From contig NC_059362.1 of NCBI RefSeq assembly GCF_019703515.2, forward strand, positions 47,771,968-47,835,967: a stretch of DNA of 64,000 nucleotides, in the 5' to 3' direction. Shown here piece after piece: positions 25,641 to 53,419 of this stretch. Numbering within the stretch: the stretch's first letter is position 1; every line of letters starts with the position of its first letter. The notes under the pieces were generated by a model. The model had not been told where the DNA came from and did not search any database. It worked only from the letters and a program-made list of their open reading frames with translations. Position numbers and translations under genes: made by a program. Origin of the DNA: Myxocyprinus asiaticus (Eukaryota > Chordata > Actinopteri > Cypriniformes > Catostomidae).

Positions 25641-25920
25641 ACCGGTCGATGACGTCGCATCAAAAATAGCACAGTGTGCATTTAGCGTAAGAACAAACAA
25701 ACGCAACGTATTACGTTCAGCGTACATTTTTATATAACTATCAAGAGAAATATTAAGATATGAATGTCTTAAAAAAAGCTATTGAATACCTTAATAAAGT
25801 AAAAAAAAAACAACAAAAAAAAAACGCAGTGTCTGGCGTAGTGACGTTCCCCAGGGGGCGGGGTTTTCGGAAAGCGGGTGTGTCTCGCTCAGGTCACGTG
25901 TACAGCACCGTGTGATCTGT
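25641..25920 (+). promoter_or_regulatory. cipc: CIPC promoter region with E-box
   Basis: This GC-rich region precedes the first exon. It contains a CRE-like tgacgtcg at 25650-25657, a GC box gggggcgggg at 25854-25863 and a canonical E-box cacgtg at 25895-25900. CLOCK-BMAL1 binds CACGTG, and CIPC is itself a clock component, so feedback control through this site is plausible. No TATA box was seen. The element assignments are motif matches only. Confidence 0.6.
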
Positions 25921-25983
25921 GAGCGTGTTTTGCTCGACGGGGACAATTAGAGCGTCTCGCCGACGTATCGTACCGAAAACAAG
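25921..25983 (+). other. cipc: CIPC non-coding exon 1 (3' part)
   Basis: The sequence ends ccgaaaacaag and is followed by a strong donor gtaagt at 25984. It contains no ATG. The true transcription start is not visible, so the left border is approximate. Confidence 0.6.
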
Positions 25984-26240
25984 GTAAGTCGCTGGGGAAC
26001 GACGAGTTTTTACGGCTTTGTGCTGAAGTATTTGGGTTTTAATCGGTGCATGTTACTCGGAGCGTGTAGAATTAAAAGTGTGCATGCTTTTCTTGACCAA
26101 CTAAACGTCAGTTCTGCTTGTAAGAGCTGTTAAACCCTCCGTCGACACTTCTATGATAGGCTACATAGCTCAGTTAAAACATGACTTGTATTACACATAA
26201 TTAACTAATATTGGTATATTATGTTCATGCTTTTTTGAGA

Positions 26241-26684
26241 CCCCCTCACCCTCCACAAAAGCACAAATGTGTGTTCCAGTGAGACACTTACAATGGAAGT
26301 CAATGGGGTCAATTTTTGGAGGGTTTAAAGACAGAAATGTGACGCTTATAATTTTATAAAAGCACTTACATTAATTCTTCTGTTAAATGTTGTGGATTAT
26401 TTGAGCTGTAAAGTTGTTTAAATAATAATTTTAGGGTTTAAGAGTTGATGGCGTTACGTCGTCATAGCAACAAAGTTGTAAAATTGTCTAACTTTAAACA
26501 GATGTGGTTAGTAAGTGATTTTATGACAGTAAACTCATGTTAACACACATATTGTTTATGTCTTGTGTCTATACTTTTGAAACAGTGAGTATTTTAATGT
26601 TTACAGATTATTGACCCCATTGACTTCTATTGGAAGTGTCTCACTGGAACACACATTTGTGCTTTTATAAAGAGGAGGAGGAAC
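26241..26684. mobile_element. palindromic MITE in CIPC intron 1
   Basis: The left arm (agcacaaatgtgtgttccag, then tggaagtcaatgggg) at 26261-26310 is the inverted complement of the right arm at about 26612-26664. The arms are about 50-70 bp and enclose about 300 bp. No coding capacity or clear target duplication was found. Confidence 0.7.
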
Positions 26685-27039
26685 GAGTGGAAATTAATTT
26701 GTGGTATTCAACATTATGACACAAATGCAGCCGATTGAGTTTAACTTGTATTAAACATGGAATATTCCTTTAACCAGATGAACCTCACTCCTGCTTTAAC
26801 GGGGTCATGAAATGTGGTTTTTTTTTAAGTTTTATTATCGTACCTGAGGTCCACACCGATAATGATATAGGGTTTTTTTTGTTGCACCAGTAAACTTAAT
26901 CGGAAGAGAATGAACAAGCGCCACAATATTATAAAACTACATTTCAGGGTTTACACTTAACGCACATCCAACACATTGCATCCGAATATATTAAACTGTT
27001 CATCTCAAGCACAACTGTTAACTGTTTTTATTGATTTAT

Positions 27040-27472
27040 TTTATCCCCTTTTCTCCCAATTTGGAATGCCCAATTCCCACTACTTAGTAGGTCCTCGTGG
27101 TGGCGTGGTTACTCACCTCAATCCGGGTGGTGGAGGACAAGTCTCAGTTGCCTCCGCTTCTGAGACCGTCAATCCGTGCATCTTATCACGTGACTCGTTG
27201 TGCATGACACCGCGGAGACTCGCAGCATGTGGAGGCTCATGCTACTCTCCACGATCCACGCACAACTCACCACACGCCCCACTGAGAGCGAAAACCACTA
27301 ATCACGACCACGAGGAGGTTACCCCATGTGACTCTACCCTCCCTAACAACCGGGCCAATTTGGTTGCTTAAGAGACCTGGCTGGAGTCACTCAGCACACC
27401 CTGGATTCGAACTCGCGACTCCAGGGGTGATAGTCAGCGTCAATACTCGCTGAGATACCCAGGCCTCCAAAC
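27040..27472 (-). mobile_element. tRNA-derived SINE, copy 2
   Basis: It is the inverted orientation of the SINE at 24251. The tail side is at the left (ttctcccaatttggaatgcc), and the tRNA-like head is at the right (gagatacccaggcctcc, with the B box complement ggattcgaac at about 27403). It lies in CIPC intron 1. Confidence 0.85.
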
Positions 27473-27926
27473 AATGCATCCTTGATTGAGAAACCCTTGA
27501 AGGAAACATGCATTTCTTTTAATGTGTTATTTACATTGAAATGTAACTTTTTAAATAGGGTAAACGGGTGTGTTCAATAGCACATTGTCATATTAGCATA
27601 TTTATGCTGTGGTACCGAAATTGGTATTGAGAAATTTCACTAATACCGACTACTGAAATTTAGGAACCGTAACAATACTACTTGAGACCGCATCTTTTTA
27701 GAGGCGTGAGATGTGTATCAAGCGGTCAAAGACGTCTGTCTAGAACATGAATATATAAAAAAATAATTCAAAATAGTCCAGATGGGTCCCCTTTGGTGTT
27801 CATGAGTAGTGAGGTCACACAAGGCCTGTCTGTCCTGCTCCTTCTCTGTGTTTACAAACCGTTTTATGGTCTTTGATGTTTAAACATATTCTCTCCTCTG
27901 TATCAGTCTAATACGGTGGAGCGAGG

Positions 27927-30900
27927 ATGAGTGCGAAGTTAAAGGATGAAGCACATTTAAGAGCGATGGCCAAATTTAAAACCAAACGGATGGACAAGTC
28001 AAAACCAGACTTTGAGAGGGACTCGGGATTCTCAGGTCTGTAGTTGTGATATTTAGATTCTCTGTTCTGCTGTTTGATTATGTAGGTAGTGAAGACTGAT
28101 TTAGTTTAGTGTGTGAAATTATAAGCAGCTGTTGACTGCAGTTAACCAGGTAAAGTCAGACAGTGTGTTTGATGTGTGTGTGTTTCTCGACAGACGGCAG
28201 CTCTGAGCATCTGAGTGCGATTGATCAGACAGATGCAGATGATGCGTCGTGTTTTGTGGGTTCTAGATCACACGCCTCTCCGCTGAGCACTGTGGTCGGG
28301 GGAACACTGCAGCGTTTGTCACCAATGATCATCATGAACAATGTTGTTCTGAATCAGGTACACTTCAAATGTTCCTAATAGCTTTTAGGTTTCATTTTCT
28401 ATACTCATGTTATTATTTACAGGCAGCACTGTATTGATAATCCTCAAACATTTGGTTTAGGGTTTGTTCTGACACTAAGTATTAAACTTCTGCAATTAAT
28501 ACAAACGTAATTTTTTAGAGAATTGTAGCCATTGGTGTGCTGTCTATTTTTTAGTCTTTATATCTGTCTGTCTCTCTGTCTGACTGTCTATCAGTCTGTC
28601 TGACTTCATTTGTCTGTCTATCTGCCTATCTATCTACAGTGCCCATCCTGATTTCTTGTTTTTGTGGATATCTCGTACTACTTTTTTAAAAAAAATTTTT
28701 TTATTCAAACAAAATCCAACATAAAACAAAGACAATCTGAGTAAATACAAAATACAGTTTTAAATGATAGTTATTTATTGAAGCAAAAAAGTTATCCAAT
28801 ACCAACTGGGCTTGTTAGTACTAAATCCCCAAATCTATGAAACTGCATTCATAATGGGGTTCAGCTGGACTAGACACACCCAGACCTGATTACTGCCAGC
28901 CCTGTTCAATCAAATCAACACCTTAATAGAACTTTTCAGCAGCATGAAGTTGGCTAAAAGGTCTCACTCTGTAGCACACTATGCCAAGGTCGAAAGAAAT
29001 TCCAGAAATAATGAGGAAAAAGGTGATTGAAATACATCAGTCTGGAAAGGGTTACAAAGCTATTTCAAAGGCTCTGGGACTCCAAAGAACCACAGTGAGA
29101 GCCATTATCTCCAAATGGAGAACACTTGGCACAGTAGTGAACCTTCCCAGAAGTGGCCGTCCTGCCAAAATTCCTCCAAGAGCACAGCGATGACTCATCC
29201 AGGAAGTCACAAAAAAGCTAAGGACAACATCCAAGGAACTGCAGGCCTCTCTCACATCACTAAAGATCACTGTTCATGACTCCACTATCAGAAAGACACT
29301 GGCCAAAAATGCCATCCATGGAAGAGTGGCAAGGCGGAAACCACTGCTAACCCAGAAGAACATTAAGGCTCGTCTGAATTTTGCCAGAACACACCTTGAT
29401 GATCCTCCTTTTGGGAGAATGTTCTGTGGACTGATGAGTTGAAAGTGGAACTGTTTGGAAGACAGGGGTCCCGTTACATCTGGTGTAAATCAAACACAGA
29501 ATTCCACAAAAAGATCATCATACCTACGGTCAAGCATGGTGGTGGGAGTGTGACGGTGTGGGGATGCTTTGCTGCTTCAGGGCGACTTGCAATAATTGAG
29601 GGAAACGTGAATTCTGCTCTCTACCAGAAAATCCTAAAGGAGAACGTCCGGTCATCAGTCTGTGAGTTGAAGTTCAAGCACAACTTAGACAATGATCCAA
29701 AGCACAGGAGTAAGTCCACCTCTGAATGGATCAAAAGAAGCTAAATTTAAGTTTTGGAGTGGCCTTCAAGTCTGGACTTGAACCCGATTGAGATGCTGTG
29801 GCAGGACCTTAAATAGGCAGTTCATGAACAAATCCTCCAATGTGTCTGATCTAAAGCAGTTCTGCAAAGAAGATTGGGCCAGAATTCCCCCACAGTGTTG
29901 TGAAAGACTGATCTCCAGTTATCGGAAGCGTTTGGCTGCAGTTGTGTCTGCTAAAGGCGGCACAACCAGATATTAAGTTTAAGGGGGCAGTTAGTTTTTC
30001 ACATGGGTGATATAGGTGTTGGATAACTGTTTTGCTTCAATAAAAAAAAAATATATATATATATATATATATCTGAAAACTGTATTTTGTGTTTACTCAG
30101 GTTGCCTTTGTTTTATGTTATCTCGTTTGAAGATCTAAAAAATGTAGTATGAAATACACAAAAACAGAAGAAATCAGGATGGGGGCAAATACTTTTCTGT
30201 TCTGTTCTATTCTGTCTGTCTGTCTATTGGTCTGTCCATCTGTCTGACTGTTCATTTGCCTGTCTGTCCTTTCTGTCTGTCTGTTTCCTATCTGTCTATT
30301 TCTCCATATGTCTGTCTGTCTACCAGTCCTATCTGTCTGTCTGTCTATCTTTCTATCTATTGTTATGTCTATCAGTCTGTCTGACTGTTCATTTGCCTGT
30401 CTATCTATCTGTCTGACTGTTCATTTGCCTGTCTGTCTGTCTGTTTCCTATCTGTCTGTCTCTGTCTGTCTGCCTATCTTTCTATCTGTTGGTCTGTCTG
30501 ACTGTTCATTTGCCTGTCTGTCTGTTTCCTATCTGTCTATTTTTCCATATGTCTTTCTGTCTACCAGTCCTATCTATCTGTCTGTCTGACTGTTCATTTG
30601 CCTGTCTGTCTGTCTGTTTCCTATCTGTCTATCTCTGTCTGTCTGTCTACCAGTCCTATCTGTCTGTCTGCCTATCTTTCTATCTATTGGTCTGTCTATC
30701 TGTCTGTCTGACTGTTCATTTGCCTGTCTGTCTGTTTCCTATCTGTCTATTTCTCCATATGTCTTTCTGTCTACCAGTCCTATCTGTCTGTCTGTCTGAC
30801 TGTTCATTTGTCTGTCTGTCTGTCTGTCTGTTTCCTAACTGTCTATCTCTCCATCTGTCTGTCTGTCTACCAGTCCTATCTATCTGTCTGTCTAACTGCT

Positions 30901-32003
30901 CAACTGTCTGTCTGTCCTTTCTGTCTGTCTATGTGTCCTATCTGTCTGTCTGTATACCAGTCCTATCTGTCTGTCTGTTCATTTGTCTGTCTATCTGTCT
31001 TTTTATCTGTCTGTTTAATGTACATCATCTAGTTTTGTTTTGAAAATTTGAAAATATACTCATGTATGAATTTTACAATATGTTTACACTGTAAATTTTA
31101 AAGCCTGTGAGTTTTGCATCATTATCACCCGTTAACACCAGATGAAGTCATATTTAAATTTCAATCATTTATCTACAGTCTGGAAAAAACACTGCTGCTT
31201 TGAAACCGTGGAGCTTCAGTCCAGCTGTTGAGGTAGTTCAGCAGCCTCAGGTCGTCTTCCTGCAACCTGTGGTTCCTCAAATAACTGCAGCAGTGCCAAA
31301 GGGACCCCCTTCAAAACGCAGACGACACAAAAAATACCTCCCCATCCTCAAATCCTACCCCAAAATCGCCCCTCACCCCGGAGACAATCCACACAAGGCA
31401 GGCAGCAACAGCTCATCTTCTAGTTCCAGTTCCAATTCTTCAGTAAAGAGTGACCGTTTGTCTTCCCAGCACTCGTATCGCAGTCAAAAAGACAGACGGC
31501 ACAGCTCGCAGTCCAGCACAGTGTCCGGCACGCCAACCATACCCAGCTCGCTTCAGTCATCAACGCTTCCACACAACACATCAGTTGACTCAAATACTAC
31601 GGGCTGCCTTGACGGTGAAGGGCAAACAAACGTTAGTCCCGAATCCACGGACAACCACTCCGATCCGCCCCTGCGGACGTTGACGCCTAATTCACGTGCC
31701 GTTTCTGTGAACGCCATCTGCGAAGGGGACACGGACAACAAGGTGAAGCGGTTCTGCAACACATACAACATTCTCAGTAAGTCAGGATTGCTGAACATTA
31801 CGCTTCGCACGAAAGAGTTAATTCGGCAGAATCGACGGACGCAGACGGAGCTGGAGCAGCTACGTGAGCACACAAACCTGTTCATGGAAGCTCTGCAGAC
31901 GGGCGACTCGGGAATCTGGAGCAAACTTCAAATGAGCATGCTAGAGGAGGACAAAATGAAAGATAAGATGCCACATAATGAAGAGGAACGAGACATGAAG
32001 TAG
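27927..32003 (+). CDS. cipc: CIPC, CLOCK-interacting pacemaker (365 aa, three coding exons)
   Basis: CIPC is a vertebrate nuclear protein that binds CLOCK and represses CLOCK-BMAL1 transcription. Coding exons are 27927-28035, 28194-28357 and 31179-32003; phases 1 and 0 join without a stop. The exon before the ATG starts at 27907 after tatcag. The N-terminus has MAKFKTKRMDKSKP and the conserved FERDSGFSD block (about 30-38). The middle has LSPMIIMNNVVLNQ, a PAVEVVQQPQVVFLQPV stretch, a basic PSKRRRHKKY signal (about 136-144) and a Ser-rich tract (about 167-180). The C-terminus has a coiled-coil-like segment (ELIRQNRRTQTELEQLREH, about 300-325), the CLOCK-binding side in mammals. Human CIPC is about 399 aa. 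Intron 3 carries a Tc1 element and a CTGT array. The donor at 28036 (gtctgt) is weak. Confidence 0.92.
28555..28636. repeat. CTGT/CTAT microsatellite, left part
   Basis: Imperfect tctgtctg and tatctatc units stand directly to the left of the Tc1 copy at 28637 in CIPC intron 3. The main array continues on its right side. Confidence 0.85.
28637..30196 (+). mobile_element. Tc1-like transposon, family 4 copy A
   Basis: The transposase starts at 28981 (MPRSKEIPEIMRKKVIEIH) with a helix-turn-helix AISKALGLQRTTVRAIISKW and a GRPAKIPPRAQR hook. It stops at 29191 and elsewhere. Later frames carry a [15 protein letters not shown] block, NLDNDPKHRSKS and LDLNPIEMLWQDL. The left end keeps cagtgc then jumps to ccatcctgatttcttg, so about 20 bp of the terminal repeat seen in copy B is missing. 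The right end runs into the CTGT array. Confidence 0.88.
30197..31017. repeat. long imperfect CTGT microsatellite
   Basis: About 820 bp of tctgtctg units with higher-order repeats (gttcatttgcctgtctg and tatctgtctatttctcc modules recur several times). It lies in CIPC intron 3 and ends about 160 bp before the last exon. Cys/Leu/Ser-rich open frames across it are artefacts. Confidence 0.95.
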
Positions 32004-32867
32004 GACACGGGGACCATTTCTCAAAAGAAGGTCAATGAACAATAAACTCGGTCAGATCACAGGGCACGAGGGTGTGTGATAAACCATAGTGCTTTTAATA
32101 TGTGCTTAAGTTTCATTGTCCTGAAATTATCTCTTATCTCCAGAACTGTGGTCAAAGAAAATGCCAGAGTCAGAATGTTATTAAAGGTGAAGTGTGCCAT
32201 TTTTCTATGTTAAAGTACTTGAGGGCTTAAGTGCTTAATATTGCAGAGTATCAGTATTCGATTGGTAGTTTGAACACTCTGACTCTGTGGCAGCAAAATG
32301 TTCTATTTGTTTGAGCAGCCCGAAATGCAAACTTCAGACTCAACCAATGAATCGTCCCATATAATATGAAATCGTCCCGGTATTAAAGGAACAGAATTTT
32401 GTTCTGTATTAAATCCATTCCCGTATTGTAGTGTCTCGCACCCAGACCGCTGAGAACATTTCAGTATGTGTTTGACCACTGTACGTAAAAATTGATAGAA
32501 ATGCAATGTTAAAAACACTGTTTGAATGCAAAACAAATCAAGAGAAATGGACCTGAAACACATACTTATAGTATTACATACTACTAAACATTTAAGTTGA
32601 AATATGCAATGTAATGTTTTATTTCAGTGCTCGAAAGTCAGCTTGTGGGAACAATTGTGGCGCTTTTAGTACCTAAAGTACAGTACAGATTTAGTTAAAA
32701 TGCTTGACATGAATAATGCTTAATTTACTACAACAAACAGGGAGGATGACATTTTTTGCCAACCCTTTACAATAAGGTTCTATTTGTTAATGTTAGTAAA
32801 TGCATTAGATATCATGAACAGTGACTTTTTACAGAATTTATTTATCTTGGTTATTGTTAATTTATCA

Positions 32868-33675
32868 AAATTAAGGGTGGTTTGCGATGCTTTGCGATCT
32901 TCACAAAATAGGTATCGTTTGAAAGTTTAGAAGCTCTACTTTCCAATGCATGTAGACATTATGACCAAAACTGAACAAGTGCTTTAAAATCTGCAGACAA
33001 ATCAGAAGTGTTAGTTTTGATAATCTATAAAAATAAAAAAAATTCACTGTTCATATTATTACAATCAGTAAAAACATCAAACTGGTCAAATAGTCGTGTC
33101 ATATGTTGTTGGAAATTTCTCGGAGTAGAATACAACCAGTCTATTTGTTTTACTCACAGACAAAAATATAGTGAGTAATAGTTAAGTATATGTCTTTGAC
33201 AATTATGCTGGTGTTGCTTATATGACGCATTTACGCTTATAACTAAACGAAACATAAATGTAACATAACATATCACATATCATAACTTAGAGGAGGTGAT
33301 TATCTTTCAAACGAGTCCACACACAAGATAATCAGATGTATAGATCATTAGATAATCCACATGAAGCACAATGTTACATATGGCCACCAGGAGATGGCGC
33401 CAAACACATGACACAGACTCAATGATGACTCGAATGACACAGAATGAAACTCATTCTTCATGATTTTTCATCAGTTTCTTAGTCTGAGATTCTCAGAATG
33501 TATCAATCTATATATAAAAAAAAAAATTTGTACATTTTCTATACAATAATACCAGACACTTGACACTCCTGTTTTTTTTTTTTTTTTAATCCAGTTATAA
33601 GCCATTAATTTTGGGTATGCCATTGAAACAGGAAATCTTTAAAAACACCTTCAGAGCTTAAAGGGTTAAATCCTA
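32868..33675 (-). repeat. dispersed repeat R, copy 1 (inverted)
   Basis: Shared blocks include catctcctggtgg (complement near 33390), the attatctaatgatctat block and cctttaagctctgaagg (complement at 33650-33672). The same blocks occur in the opposite orientation at 38285 and 61320. The internal segment corresponding to 38540-38800 is absent. Confidence 0.75.
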
Positions 33676-34524
33676 AGATAGATATTTTACTCTATGCGCA
33701 ACCCTCCACTACAATGAGAGGAAATCACTCGCATTTACAACCAAATTTCACGCTATGCGACTAAAAATGTACATATTTGACGACTGGCTGGTAAATATTT
33801 GGATTTCACTCACCAGTAATTGTGTAATGTGTGTCCAACGACGAGATCCATGCAACCGATTTGTCATTGAATAATGTCTCTTTTTAATACTCTTTCTGTT
33901 CTTTACAGTCAGCTGTTGATCAAAAACAAAAAAAAATAAACATTTAATTCTTATCAGGCATGGTACAGGTGAGATAAAGTCATTAAAGTCTCTCTCATTA
34001 ATATGCGCTCATTTACAGAAATGCATGTTTCCTTAAAGGGACAGTACCGGTTTTTAGCACGTATTCAAGAAATCAATATAAATACCTGTAATTATGCAAT
34101 TAAACAATAAACATGTAATAAAATGTTTGCATTATAATATCCTATTTATTGATTAAATACATTGATTTGTTCATTAAAAAAAAAAAGGTAAAATGTGATC
34201 AAAATGATGAAAAATGGATAAAATATAATTAAATTAATATTTTCAGAATGTACCTAGATACAAGGTCCCCTGTATAATTAACAGCATTAGCTGGGAGAGA
34301 ATTTCTTTCATATGTAAGCAAAAGGGACATTATAACTAAACTAATCTTTTTTGTAACTTGTTTTGTTGAAAAAGCATGGCATAAAATGTCATTGATGTGC
34401 ATAGTATTTGAAGAGTTTATTAATTTACCTGAATTTGCAGGCTTTGGAGTTACTGTCGGACAAATCGTTCCAGCTGAAAGAGAACGTTAGACACTACTTT
34501 CTTCATGGACACTTATATTTATTT

Positions 34525-34812
34525 ACAGAAGTCTGAGACCACGTTGAAATCAGGGATATGTTTATTTCAAGTTAGACCTAGAAATAAAATGGTAGGATTC
34601 TGAAGATGATAAAACTCTGCAATAATAAAATATAACCTGATCATCTGGTTAACAAATACAAGGCATTGTTTATTTTTCAGTTCAACATTATACTCCCATT
34701 GTTACACTGATATATAATAGGATGTGTAATGAAAATGTTACATTAAATAAAATACAATAAAAATGCTAAATTGAGGCATTTGTGGTCCTAGACTTTTGGA
34801 CCTCACTGTAGG
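34525..34812. mobile_element. degenerate inverted-repeat element (possibly Tc1-derived)
   Basis: The left side acagaagtctgagaccac and right side gtggtcctagacttttgg..cactgta are near-complements. No coding sequence was found. Confidence 0.45.
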
Positions 34813-35139
34813 TGTATGTGTACATTTAATTGCATTTTATTTAAACGTGTGATGGTGAAATGACTGGCACGTTTTATGTCCTTTTTGTACGTTGAGGTCT
34901 CTTAAAACGAATTGCCTTGCTTCAATGACAGTTTTAGTTCTCTTTTGTATGAAAATGTAGAAAACATTTTGTAGTCTGGCAGTTTTGATAATCTTCAGAT
35001 ACGTTTTGGTGTCTAATTGTGAGTGTTTGCTCCTGTAACAGCTGCGTTTTATTCATTTGACTGATTTATTGCTGTTGATTTGCTGAAATATGCAGCATAT
35101 TTGAGTCAGAACCTGGTTAACCAGTTTAACATCAGTGTC

Positions 35140-35190
<51 letters not shown>

Positions 35191-36148
35191 CATTTAAAAG
35201 CCAAAAAGGCTTCAAATGTGATGTCTGCTAAAGGTGTCAATCTGATGTCTTATTCTGTGAATTTGGAAATATGCACATTCTCTGATTCTGGCAGAAACGT
35301 TTATGTATATATGTTGCTTTTATTACTGACATCTCTTTATTCTTGTCATAATAATATGCTGTGTTGTGTATGAAAATGTTTGTCATTAGACAAGTCTCAC
35401 ATTTACAGTTGTGGAAGTATAATAACTTCATAACCACAAACACTGTTTTATAACAGACTGATACACATTCTCTGTCTGTGGTTGAGTTTAGCAGAACTGA
35501 TTTATTACAGCTCAAATCCTGTTAATCCTGTGTGTGGTTTTACATTAATACAACATACGTGCACTTGTAAATATGACATTGTATGGCCTGTTTCTAGATG
35601 AGGTCTTAAATTAAGATATCATACAGGAATTAAGCATTTTCTTAAGAGAGCATTTATCAGCTGAGCAAACCAGTTAACAATATTCCTTCTGATTCTTTTA
35701 AAATTGTATATTTTTGGAGTGTTTTTTTCTCTCTCTCTTCATTTTCCACTTGTTTTCATTTTAGGTTTTAAGACATGGTTTACTCGATAAACTGCAATGT
35801 CAAATGTTTTCATGTCATAAAGTTATTAAAATAAATTAAAATGCACTGTTGTGTTCATAAATTGTACATTGTAGCTACACCTATTTTATATTACAGCATA
35901 TGTCTACTCAAATGTAGACCACAATTCATTATGATAAGTTATTATTATAAATGCAAAATGATCAATAGATCAAAATGTGCCCAAAGATGCAAAAATCCCA
36001 AATGTATCTTTCAAAACAGGGTAGTCTATTTTTCTGTGACTTGTACGCTTTCAAGAGAAATAAAAGGCATGCATAGAAACTCTGTACTTGTGATTACTGA
36101 AGATTTAAGATATGTGATTATCACAAGCATCAGCTGAATTTTGATTAA

Positions 36149-36832
36149 AGAGATAGTTCACCAAAAATGTCAATTCTGTCATCATTTACTCACCCTCATG
36201 CCATCCCAGATGTGTATGACTTTCTTTCTTCTGCAGAACACAAATGAAGATTTTTAGAAGAATATTTCAGCTCTGTAAGTCCATACAATGCAAGTGAATG
36301 GTGACCAGAACTTGAAGCTCCATAAAGCACATAAAGGCAGCATAAAAGTAATCCATAAAACTCCAGTGGTTTAATCCATGTTTTCAGAAGTGATATATGT
36401 ATCGGTGAGAAACAGATCAATATTTAAGTCATTTTTTTACTATAAATCTCCACTTTCACTTTCACATTCTTCTTTTCTTGTTTTTGGCGATTCACATTCT
36501 TCGTGCATATCGCCACCTAGTGGGCGGGGGGGTTGGGTTATAGTAAAAAAAAGTTATTAAATATTGATGTTGCTCACCCACACCTATCATATCACTTCTG
36601 AAGACATGGATTAAACCACTGGAGTCTTATGGATTACTTTTATGCTGTATTTATGTGCTTTATGGAGCTTCAAGTTCTGGTCACCATTCACTTGCATTGT
36701 ATGGACCTACAGAACTGAAATATTCTTCTAAAAATCTTAATTTGTGTTCAGCAGAAGAAAGAAATTTATACACATCTGGGATGGCATGAGGGTGATGATG
36801 AGAGAATTTTCATTTTTGGGTGAACTATTTCT
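36149..36832. mobile_element. piggyBac-type MITE with TTAA flanks
   Basis: TTAA at 36145-36148 and 36833-36836 flanks the ends agagatagttcacc and ggtgaactatttct. The arms are long: ccctcatgccatcccagatg at left is mirrored at about 36775-36795, and the matching continues to about 36395/36590. The structure would fold as a large hairpin of about 300 bp per arm. Confidence 0.85.
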
Positions 36833-37454
36833 TTAAGATTCTCAGTAATGTCAGACTCGTGAAAGAATTGTTCTCTTGAACAGGTTCTTTTATGGATTTG
36901 GTCAACTGATTCACAAAGCGTTTGCACATCACTCGACTAAACGACAAATGAACACTCCTCACACACTTAAATGCTGGCAGGCGATCAGGAAATATTACGA
37001 AGAAAGATTAATAAAAACCCTGCATGTGGTAGCTTGCAAGGAATCCCATATTTAATTGAAACAGCGATGTTTCGGTCATGCGACAAGAATGCAAAACACA
37101 GAAGTTTGTTTTGGAGTACTGAGAGGTTTGCCAAATACTGGACAATTAATCAGGGGAAATGTAATGATAAACAAACAACAGTTTTAAACGGAAAAAAAAT
37201 TTCACTGGGAAAAAAAAAGAAAAGAAAAATGAGTTATGACTCGAATGAAACGAACCGTCCAAACGAACCGATTCGCTCAAATGAATGAGAAAGCAGATCA
37301 CTAAAGAAAATCCTGCACTTAATGATGATTAAATAAAAGTCAATACATGAAATTGTGATTTAAACAATATATCATATATATTATGATGATTATTATTATT
37401 TAAATGCTTAAAGTACTAAAATAAACTAGATGTTGGTGTGACAACAGTAACCTC

Positions 37455-37552
37455 TACTCCGGAAGTACATCCAATCATAGCGGCCATGTGACCCGGAAGT
37501 GCATGTGATGTTGTCTGTGTTGTGTTCAGCGGCTTCAGCACACATAATGACG
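37455..37552 (+). promoter_or_regulatory. znf410: ZNF410 promoter and exon 1 with ETS sites
   Basis: Two ccggaagt ETS-type sites (37459-37466 and 37493-37500) and a CCAAT at 37471-37475 precede a leader that ends cataatgacg, followed by donor gtaaat at 37553. ETS sites without TATA are typical of housekeeping promoters. The ATG at 37547 begins a uORF, not the main frame (see findings). Confidence 0.65.
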
Positions 37553-38082
37553 GTAAATAGAGTTTATAAAGATGAATTTATATGACAGTCCTCTATCACT
37601 TGTGTATATCATGTTCAGTTTAATACACAATGATTGTGATTTAAACTAATAACTTTTTACATCAGATATTAAATGTATATTAATATTAAACTCTACCTGT
37701 TTCAGACTTGTAAAGACTTTAAAAGCAGATATTACTGTAGATTTATACTTTATAATTTGCACGATATGGGTATTTATATTGTACTAATGTGTGTATGTGA
37801 TGTTGTTATAGATTACTTTTGAAATCTTCTTCTCCATTATGTGTTTGATTATTTACTGATTATTGTAAATATCACTCAGGCTTCAGATCTGTCAGTCAAT
37901 CTGTGACAGCAGGTGATTGATACAACCTTTGACCTCTGACCCAGACAGCACATGAACCCACTTGAACTGGGTCAGTTTGTTAAATATAACATTCAGTCAG
38001 TCAATAATCAGCCATTCTTTTAAACCGCATTGTATATTAATATATTCTCTGTCATTATTCCAGATCACATTACTCTGAATCG

Positions 38083-53398
<15,316 letters not shown>

Positions 53399-53412
53399 TT
53401 GTTGTTTTTGTA

Positions 53413-53418
53413 AATAAA
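53413..53418 (+). terminator. znf410: ZNF410 polyadenylation signal
   Basis: AATAAA lies 14 bases after the stop codon, giving a very short 3' UTR. Other AATAAA-like sites follow near 53510. Confidence 0.7.
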
Positions 53419-53419
53419 G

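Larger units (their letters stand above)
32004..37440. other. CIPC 3' UTR and AT-rich intergenic region
   Basis: AATAAA occurs just after the stop at 32041 and again near 35829, so the 3' UTR length is unclear. The rest is AT-rich, with a dispersed repeat (32868-33675), a degenerate inverted-repeat element (34525-34812), a TA tract (35145-35182) and a piggyBac-type MITE (36149-36832). Open frames at 35080-37288 show no recognisable domains. Confidence 0.5.

Noticed and set aside
30308..31043. Long Cys/Leu/Ser-rich open frames, up to 184 codons
   Set aside because: They lie entirely in the CTGT microsatellite, whose unit has few stops.
31553..31924. Minus-strand frame of 123 codons
   Set aside because: It is a shadow of the CIPC last exon.
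36971..37288. Plus-strand frame of 105 codons just before the ZNF410 promoter
   Set aside because: Lys/Asn-rich, no domain; the region looks like repeat-derived cgaatgaa/cgaaccg sequence.
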